Shown: positions 56,156 through 64,000 of the stretch, piece by piece
How positions within the stretch are numbered: position 1 is the first letter of the stretch
Layout of the letters: every line of letters starts with the position of its first letter
Source of the DNA: Gigantopelta aegis
Lineage: Eukaryota; Mollusca; Gastropoda; Neomphalida; Peltospiridae
DNA: 64,000 nucleotides
Direction of reading: 5' to 3'
Assembly: GCF_016097555.1 (NCBI RefSeq)
Contig: NC_054702.1
Coordinates: 84,996,175 to 85,060,174 of the forward strand
Notes under the pieces: generated by a model
Database searches by the model: none
Seen by the model: the letters and a program-made list of their open reading frames with translations, nothing else
Told to the model about the DNA's origin: nothing
Translations under genes and position numbers: made by a program

Positions 56156-56216
56156 TAACCTATTATATATATATATATATACAATGAGTGTTCCCACTTC
56201 CCATTCCATTGAAAGA

Positions 56217-56252
<36 letters not shown>

Positions 56253-56757
56253 GAAACAATTTTAACTTTAAAATTAATATACATCTATATATATAATGTA
56301 TCAAACTAATCAAAAGAAATAAATGTATATTTTTTCAACATCTATAACAAAATAATTAATGATCACAATGACATGCACTTACCAAGCAGAAAACCTGAAG
56401 TTTCTATGAGTATGTTACAGGCAGATGATTTCATGTACATGCATGTGAGTCAGCATGAACACTTTACTGCCGTAGGTAAAACGTATGTATGAATCCTCAA
56501 GCTCACAGATCAATAGTCCACACATACAACTAGACTGAGCATGTTCCCCAACAAGTGTGATTCATAATCTACACTTCAGTAACCTGCTCTCGGCAGTATT
56601 GGACCTATAATTCTCACTTAATTAGGATAAACAAACCTCCATGGCTGTCATTATAATCACACTGCTTAAATGCTGAGTCAGAGATTAACACATATGATAC
56701 AGAGATTTCTATTACTTTGCATATACAAGTACATGTATGTTTCATAATAACTGATGT
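56156..56757. other. Intergenic DNA with simple repeats
   Basis: TA repeats near 56162-56180 and a T run at about 56221-56248; otherwise nothing recognised. Confidence 0.5.
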
Positions 56758-56820
56758 GGGGTAGGGTTGTTCATTTGAGGATACTTAATTTGTCATCAGG
56801 AAAGATGCTTGCCCTCACCT
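56758..56820 (+). repeat. Half copy of a foldback element
   Basis: GTGGGGTAGGGTTGTTCATT, GAGGATACTTAATTTGTCAT is a degenerate match to one arm of the hairpin at 58793-58842. Confidence 0.45.
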
Positions 56821-56830
56821 CAGCCTGGCA

Positions 56831-56960
56831 CGTTTTCTTTAACACCACCACCAGAGCACACCGAATAAGCTATTGGATGATAAATATTTTGTAATTTTGA
56901 CATAATTTTCAGAAGAAACCCACTATATTTTTCCAGTACCAGCAAGGGATGTTTTACAGG
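56831..56960 (-). repeat. SINE tail B fragment, inverted
   Basis: TTTCTTTAACACCACCACCA, GCTATTGGATGATAAATATT, then AGCAAGGGATGTTTTACAGG, where it stops. Confidence 0.6.
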
Positions 56961-57459
56961 CTGCAAATTTGGAATGATTCCATGCTTCCATGAACCCCAG
57001 ATTTTGGTTCAGAAACATAAGATTATGAGGTGGAAATACAGTGATAATTTCTCTCCAACTCTGAACAGAAGGTGTAGATTGAGCAGCATGATTTTCAACA
57101 CAAATGTGTATTCGTCTCTTACAGGGATTTTATGACTGATTAAAATCCATCACACGTAATCCAGTGGCTGAGGACAGAACATATATATATATATATATAT
57201 ATGCATTTGTTGCGATTTAAAAAAAGAAGAAGTGATATCGCAAGTTGGAACTTTCATGTACTCAGATCTACATATACTAATACCACATTCACCAATTTAA
57301 ACTCTTAAGCTAAATTTACTAGCACACGCATCCTGTTCATAATTAGTTTTACTAATTTTGACAGGTTAATTAGCATAATATATGATTATAGATTTGTATA
57401 AATATGTGATATAAATGAGTTATATAATAATAGAAATGTTTTTAGTCATCTACCGGTCC

Positions 57460-57820
57460 AACTTGAGGGAACAGTAGGTTTCGTCTCTGTCCTGTCAGTC
57501 TGTCCATTTGTCCCACATATAGTTTTCCAGACTTTTTTCATTATGTATCGATCAGGCTATTGAGCAGAAATTTTATATATAGTTTTATCATGTATCTTTA
57601 CAGATCAAGTTTGACTTTCGTGACAATTTAACCCATTTGTAACACTTGAACTTCGGAGATACGAAAATTAGTTTTCTGAACTTTTTAGATCAAGTTTGAC
57701 TTTTAGGGCGATTTACTCTGAATTTTTCATTAAGTTATGGCCCATGAACTTAGGAAATACAAACATTTGTTTGGCCCAGTAGAAGCCATGTATTGCACTA
57801 GCAAATACTCTCAGAATGCT
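57460..57820 (+). repeat. Dispersed repeat (CTTAGGAGATAC family), longest copy
   Basis: CCACATATAGTTTTCCAGAC start, then two AGATCAAGTTTGACTTT units (about 57602 and 57688), TTATGGCCCATGAACTTAGG and ACTCTCAGAATGCTGG end. Confidence 0.6.
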
Positions 57821-58715
57821 GGTTTATTTTTCTATTTTATTTATTTATTTATTTATTTTATTGGTTTTTAATTTTTTTTAAATAAAGCTAAGTATTAATT
57901 ATTCACATCAACATATTTCATGGTTAAATTAATTATAATAGTGAAAATTCAGATGTCATTGCCCAATGCCCAAGGCAAGTGGAATATGACAGTCAGGCAA
58001 AGATCTCAAAATTGTGAACTATTAAAAATGAACTTCTCAATAAAATGGCATTACCTGTCTGTAAAATATTAATTTTGTATTCAGTCGAAAAATAAATATA
58101 TTTCTATCAATTTGCTTCACTATCTTGTTAGTGTGTGCAATGATCAAATGTCTTCTAACCGGTTACGGGAATAGCCAACTTTTTGCGATTGTGTACAAAA
58201 GAGTTAATATTAGAGTTATTTACCTTTGGTCTATACATAAATCGGGCTCGATTGTGAGTTTTGATCAGTCTAAGAAATAAATGATCCTTTGTCTCAAAAT
58301 CCAATAAGTTATTTTAGAGGTGGAAATAAATGAAAGTCGGAGTTGGAAAGTTGTAACATATATATTTCCAAATGTTCAGCTAGCAATATCGCTATAATGG
58401 CAACAAGAAAACAATGTCATCCAGTGCTTGGTTATTTTAATCAACACAGTTATTAATCAACAGCATGTGCTCAACATGTATGGAAACAAAAATCTAAAGA
58501 TTGTTATTCAAATTGTTTGACCAAAGTAATAAAAACTGGTAGAGAGTGAATTTTTTTTAATACATATATTATGCTCATTTGGGGCCGATGGCAAGCACTA
58601 CAACCTGTACATTTATATAGCTTACGCTTTATGGTCATCTGAGACTGCACTGTAGTCAAGACACAGATTAAACACTTTCATCACGTACAAGTTAATCTTG
58701 AAGTAAATTTGTGAT

Positions 58716-59528
58716 GAAGGAAGGAAGGAAATGTTTTATTTAACGATGCATTAAATGGCGTCAAGACTAAAAGAATCCTTAATATGTGTCCATGTGGGAC
58801 AGGGCTATTTCACCCGAGGGTACATAATTTGTTGTCAGGGACTCGGCAAGCCTTGTCCCTGACATCGTATTATGTACCCAAGGGTGGAATAGCCCTGTCC
58901 CACAGGGATACATAATGGAGGATTATTTTTCTCCCATCCAGTAGATGAAAAACAAGCATTATAGGAAAATGTGAAAAACCTACATTTTAAATTTTTTTTA
59001 TCTTACAATAAAATAATCATAACCATTGAAAAGATTGTACCCAAAAATGGTTTATACTGAAAATGATAGTATAATTTCATTGTAACAGCAGGTTTCCTTG
59101 TTTTTGTAAAATATAAAAAGCATTTCTTGCGTTATTTTTCCATTTACGTGTCGTCACCCAATGTTAATATCAGCTCAAACAACAGAAGTCACTTGGTCAT
59201 GCAAGACCGATTTATTCTGCATGGGCTGACGTCATGGAATATGCCGGTCTTGCATGGCTAGGGATGGGAGAAATATGGTTAAGGACCATGCAGATATTGA
59301 GAGAGGAAACCCACTGTCGCCACTTCATGGGCTACTTTTTTTTATTAGCAGCAAGGAATCTTTTATATGCACCATCCCAGACAGGATAGTACATACCACA
59401 GCCTTTGTTACACCAGTTGTGTAGCACTAGCTGGAACAAGAAATGGTCAAATGAGTCCACCGAGAGGGATTGATCCTAGACCGACCGCGTATCAAGTGAA
59501 TGCTTTACCACTGGGCTACGTCCCGCCC
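58716..59528 (-). repeat. SINE head 1 + tail A, split by a 509-bp insertion
   Basis: The tail end (AACGATGCA, GGCGTCA) lies at 58716-58763. The SINE resumes with ATATGGTTAAGGACCA at 59273 and runs to the complete head complement TACCACTGGGCTACGTCCCG at 59528. In the intact SINEs these parts are joined, so the middle is a later insertion. Confidence 0.8.
58764..59272. mobile_element. Foldback-bearing insertion inside a SINE
   Basis: The insert holds a hairpin with arms of about 50 bases (58793-58842 and 58851-58904; TGTGGGACAGGGCTATT arms) and a second inverted pair, TTCTCCCATCC (58940) / GGATGGGAGAA (59261). No coding sequence. No clean target duplication. Confidence 0.7.
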
Positions 59529-60065
59529 ACATTTGTGATAAACCGTTGTTTGCATAAATGTATACTAAATTGTAGTTTTGTGCAGGCTAAATATTTCAGT
59601 CTCTTGATTTTGGCAAATTAGAGTAAAACAATTGTGAGATAAAATACTATATTTATAATATTGTGAGATGACATTACAAAACTGTCAATAGTTAGCTGTG
59701 TTTTAAATATACGCTGTAAACTTCACTTTCATTATATTTTATTCATATAGCCTAATATACACAAACAAGAATTACGAAGTAAAGCATTTGGAAAAAATGC
59801 TCTCAAACTGTTATTTAAAAAAACAACAACCTCAAAACACTCTACAAACATCTACCCACCCCCATATGTTTGTTGTTTGTTCATATACACAGTCATAGGC
59901 CTGCAGGGGTATTATATGCAGTTGTTAAATGAGTAGTGGCTGGATACAGGACAGTTCATTTGCCAAGAAATACTATTCCTTTCATTTCTGTATACATTTG
60001 TATATTCCACAGCATTCGGATTGCTTGTGTTAGAATTTTTGCAAGATACAGATACATAGAATATA

Positions 60066-60136
60066 ATAATACATACATACATACATATACGTACGTACGT
60101 ACGTACATACATACATACATACTTACATATGTACAT
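60066..60136. repeat. (TACA)n / (GTAC)n microsatellite, left part
   Basis: TACATACATACA with a central GTACGTACGTAC block. The same repeat resumes at 60787-60811, on the other side of the MITE. Confidence 0.85.
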
Positions 60137-60141
60137 ACATA

Positions 60142-60778
60142 CACAGAGTACGAGATTAACGGTATCCCGATATCCCGGGGATACCAGAATTTAATTTTGG
60201 ATACCAGACTTCAAGAACCCAGTATCCCACCGGGATACCATATAATGTTTTTTGTTTTATTAATCCTGCGTTTTTATTTTTTGCTGAAACAATGAAAGTC
60301 GTCATTTACTGGTGAAGTTAAGTAACAGTATTTTCGAGCTCGTATCCAGTCCAATGCTATGTCGTAACAATATCTCCCCCAACTCGTACCCAGTCTAATG
60401 CTACACTGGAGAAATAGCGACGTAGCAATAGACTGAAAACTGCTAAGTCGCTATTGTTTTTGTTGGATGTTTCCCCCCTTCAAATTTTATTTGGAGTATT
60501 GATTCCACATCTGCAGAAATTGATACAGGTAGGTTTATTATTAGTAATGTCAGAAATAGATGCAGCAAATTGTTTTGCCGATTCCGTTTGATTGTAAATT
60601 TCACGAATTCCACGATATCGATTGCGGCTTAATGAGAACAGTGCCATCCAAGTTTGTTACGATGTTATTTATGCATTTCGTTTAAGTGGGATACTAAATT
60701 CTCAGGTGGGATACCAGATTTTGAAATGTTAGTATCCAACTGGGATACTGCCCCAATTTTTTAATCTCGAACACTGAT
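60142..60778. mobile_element. hAT-like MITE inserted in a TACA microsatellite
   Basis: Inverted ends CAGAGTACGAGATTAA and the complement of TTAATCTCGAACACTG. GGGATACCA / TGGTATCCC words repeat many times in both subterminal regions. About 637 bp, non-coding. The TACA repeat on both sides marks the target. Confidence 0.65.
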
Positions 60779-60811
60779 ACATAAAATACATACATACATA
60801 CATACATACAT

Positions 60812-62529
60812 ATATTAAGCTGGTATAATGTATTATTATAATAACTACATATGACATATAATACCAGTACCAGTATTATTAATTTATTCACTTAAACAAG
60901 CAAATCTTTTGGATGGGCAAGTGGAAAAATATTTTGATTAAGCATGGTTGTACATGCAGGGCTATCAGATTTTATAAACTGGATTTATGGGTATTACACC
61001 TAAATATATGTATTTATGTATGAAGAACATATACATACATTATGAATTGGTCAAAAATGGTAATACAATGGAAGACAGGAGATAACCATATGGAGTTTTT
61101 AAGATTTGCGGGTGTTATTGTCTATTTGATTCTGCAAATGTTTTAATTAGTTTGAGGTTAAAAAATAAACATTTGTAGGTATCAAATAGACAATAACACC
61201 CGCAAATCTAAAAAATCTATATGGTCATGTACATCGTAAATTGAATCTTTTTTTACGGAACTAACTGTATATTTGGTACTTCTTGAAAAAATATACCTGG
61301 CTACAATCTAACTGTAGACCCTTGAACCATCAACTTGGCTTGTTCCAATTGCTAATGACATCATCACTTTTTAATGATGTCATTAGCATTCCGGGTGTTA
61401 TTTTCATTTGATCCCGGAAAAAGAATGTAATTAACTAATCACAATACAAAACATATTTGCCATCAGTTTCCAATTAAAATTATATCTGTTTTAATTATGC
61501 CCATTACATGTGATTCATGAAAATCACAGAAATGAAAACAAGAAAACTATATTAGCATTAATTTTAATGACCTATTACCATATAAAAACAACATGCATGG
61601 TAACATCAAAAATCTATATAAATGCAAATACACTAAAGTACTCTTATAACAAATCAGAAGGGACTATGATAGTTAGTTGTTATAGCAGTAGTTCGTTGTA
61701 CACATTTGCATATATAAAATGGGACTTTACGTTCAGTTCGTACTATGCAGTAGTTTGTTCTAAGTGTATTTTACTGTAATCATGAACACATTGACAAAAG
61801 AAGAACCACACACTGGCAATTTACAGACACTTTAAAACAAACTATATAGTACATGTGACAACATTACACCTGACAGGCGTGATCACTATGGCCAGGTGTA
61901 ACAATGCAATCCTTTACTGTCAATTTCAAATAGTTTGTTCAAATTTGAATGTTAATAAAAACTAAAAGTTTTAAAGCTTTCTACTTTTATTTATCAAAAT
62001 TCTTAAATTCAAACTAAATGAAATGAAAGTAGGATTGCATTTTGATGTCATCTACTGATTTAATTAATTACCTTTTAAACTGTTTTATAAACAAAGGAAT
62101 GTCGGGCAAACACACACATTCATGTAGCTGAGTGCAGCAGTGACAGTTTGCAATCAAACATGAAAATAAACAGGCGATCACTTTCCAGTTTACTTCAGTC
62201 TTATGTCATGCCTAAGTTCAAAGATTTCTAAGAGCAAACATTTTCTTCAAACATGGAATCCTTCCCCAGTGTTAACAGGAATGGGGCTCCAGTGGCAATT
62301 ACTTGTTTAGGATTTGTTTCACAATGGGCTGCCTGCAGATAAGCATCATTACATGAACAGCACAAGTGTTAACATTACAGAGGAGAAGGGTTGGCACTGT
62401 CCCTTAGCTGGTCTGATGTATCTGCTGTGTGTGTTGTATGTATACATGTATGTACCAATGGAGTATACCATATCTAGGTAAATCAAAGGCCATGCATAAT
62501 GTCAAGCCAAGTGGATGCTTTGTATTTAT
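60812..62529. other. Intergenic DNA containing one foldback element
   Basis: Apart from the inverted repeat at 61086-61224, AT-rich sequence with no recognisable exon. Confidence 0.4.
61086..61224. repeat. Foldback element with GCGGGTGTTATTGTC arms
   Basis: Arms of about 50 bases; 27 consecutive bases including GATTTGCGGGTGTTATTGTC pair perfectly. The loop is about 35 bases, AT-rich. Confidence 0.8.
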
Positions 62530-62923
62530 ATAAAAAGTATCTTATTTAAACATCAAATGAATACAAATCCATATTATTATATCTTTGGTCATATGATGGT
62601 TACCAGCATGTAGGACAATAAAACTTCATATACCGGTAGATTAATTAAATAAATTGTTTATAATAACAATCCTCTAAAATTTAACTTAATTCAGTTTATG
62701 ATTGGTTATGTGTTTGATATATAATAGGCTGCATATAGAAGAAAAATCACCAATCATGAACTGAAATAATTTAAATTTTAGAGGATTGTTACAATGAAAA
62801 ATTAATTTATGTAATCTATATATTAAAGTTTTACTGGTATACATGTTGATAATAATCACATGATCAAAGATATATAGTAATTAGATTTGTATTTATTTGA
62901 TATTTAAATAAAATACTTTTTAT
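62530..62923. repeat. Large foldback element, arms ~180 bases
   Basis: Left arm from 62531 (TAAAAAGTAT..TTATTTAAA) and right arm to 62922 (complement) match over about 180 bases with diverged positions. The closest parts flank the centre: CAATCCTCTAAAATTTAA on both strands. Centre about 62711-62745. Confidence 0.75.
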
Positions 62924-64000
62924 GCATTATGACTTAACATTTATATAAATGTTTTTTAATTCACGTTTTCAATGAGTATTAAAAATTAACTAAAAACTAC
63001 CATGAACAGTCATGAATAAGGTCATTAGAAATATTCTTTAACATTAAATTCATTAGTGCCAAAAGTCCTAGCTGTTTAATTTCATATAGATTATCATAAA
63101 ACAAAATGAAAACAAATAAATTAACTTAATAAATGCCATTCCAAAACAGTAACTGATAACTAGCTCAAGGGTATGCCTCATTTTTCCAATGTTTAATCTA
63201 GAAGTCTTGAATAAAGGCCATTTACACACCAGACCACTTAGAAATAAGCACTGGAAGTCAACATTCAGCTGTACACATACCATAATGATGACATAAATCA
63301 GCCTGCATCAGAAATTCCAACCATGTCTGACAAAGTTTAACGGCAAACCATGCAGTAAACTTGACTGATAGTTTCACTTGTTACTGCATTTTAAACACTG
63401 CATGATATATTAATGCACACTAGACTGGCTAGCAGATATAAACAGTACAGAATAAGAAAAAGAGCTGGGTTTCCTTTCAGTATGTTCTCAAATCCAATCA
63501 GATATTATGGCTATTATTAAACAGCAGCAACAGTTTAGTGGATATATACCACCATGAAACACTAAAGATATTATTTAAACTTGGGTAGCCAACACAAATC
63601 TAGTTTGCAGATGAGCATCACAAGTAATGAAGCATACATGTACTTGTTGTTTGACATCTTTTGAATGTGTTACCAAATACATCATCAACCAAGTCTGGAA
63701 ACATAGGTGCCAAAAGCCACTTGAACAGTGAGTACTAGTGAACCAATCAAACTACCCTTGGACTTGTGAACGTCAGTGATAGAAATAAAAGCAGAATTCT
63801 TCACTAGTCCACCAGACAAATACATCTAGAAATCTACTTGTCCGAAAAATGTTTTACTTGTCCAAATAAATAGTTTGTTTTATTCAAGTACAAGAACAAT
63901 GTTTTTCATTGCTCAAAATGAAACTTCATTGAACATTTTCACCTGTCCACTGGACAACCAATAAGGTACATTTTGTTTGTCCGAGCAGAGTTTCGCTTGT
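62924..64000. other. Intergenic DNA to the window end
   Basis: No exon recognised. From about 63780 short related words (CTTGTCC, GTCCACCAGACAAATA) recur and may be the edge of a dispersed repeat that continues past the window. Confidence 0.4.

Noticed and set aside
59936-60295. 119-residue Tyr/His-rich open frame
   Set aside because: It runs through the TACA/GTAC microsatellite into the MITE; no family resemblance outside the repeat.
1-64000. CRISPR arrays, operons, rRNA genes, LTR or virus-like elements
   Set aside because: None was seen. The regular short repeats are microsatellites or SINE parts, and the only reverse transcriptase belongs to a non-LTR LINE.

Overview
This window is animal nuclear DNA. 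It is AT-rich, has long introns with GT..AG borders, and carries dozens of short interspersed repeats, microsatellites and decayed DNA transposons. It has no operons, ribosome-binding sites or CRISPR. A mollusc, probably a gastropod, is the best fit. The evidence is a pair of secreted ependymin-related genes of the kind expanded in molluscs, plus tRNA-headed SINE modules I associate with mollusc genomes. The species call is an inference.

Three host genes can be supported. Two lie in tandem on the + strand: ependymin-related gene A (846-7579) and gene B (12582-17426). Each has six coding exons of exactly 64, 35, 135, 181, 91 and 70 nt and encodes a 191-residue secreted protein. By hand the two proteins align without a gap at about 41% identity (79/191), so they are old tandem paralogues. 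The third gene is on the - strand (start codon at 47546, coding exons down to 28629 and perhaps 24199). It encodes a small protein with an N-myristoylation-type start, a charged Lys/Glu-rich linker and a glycogen-binding CBM48 domain like that of AMP-activated protein kinase beta. No AMPK-beta C-terminal domain was found. Its last exon is unresolved.

Layout. 1-7.6 kb: upstream DNA and gene A, whose intron 2 holds a 5'-truncated LINE between 17-bp target duplications. 7.6-12.6 kb: repeats, including a nearly intact Tc1-like transposon and a TTAA-flanked MITE. 12.6-17.4 kb: gene B with SINE, MITE and low-complexity introns. 17.4-24.2 kb: featureless DNA plus a second type of Tc1-like element. 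24.2-47.6 kb: the CBM48 gene, with introns filled by Tc1, pogo, hAT, SINE and foldback elements. 47.6-64 kb: intergenic DNA with SINEs, MITEs and long inverted repeats and no recognisable gene.

Mobile DNA dominates. There are at least four SINE arrangements that exchange heads and tails, two Tc1-like families (three copies), pogo-like and hAT-like remnants, TTAA-flanked MITEs, and several palindromic elements. A ~144-bp tandem repeat carries a perfect nuclear-receptor palindrome at three loci. I saw no retrovirus, LTR element or Polinton, and no complete RNA gene.
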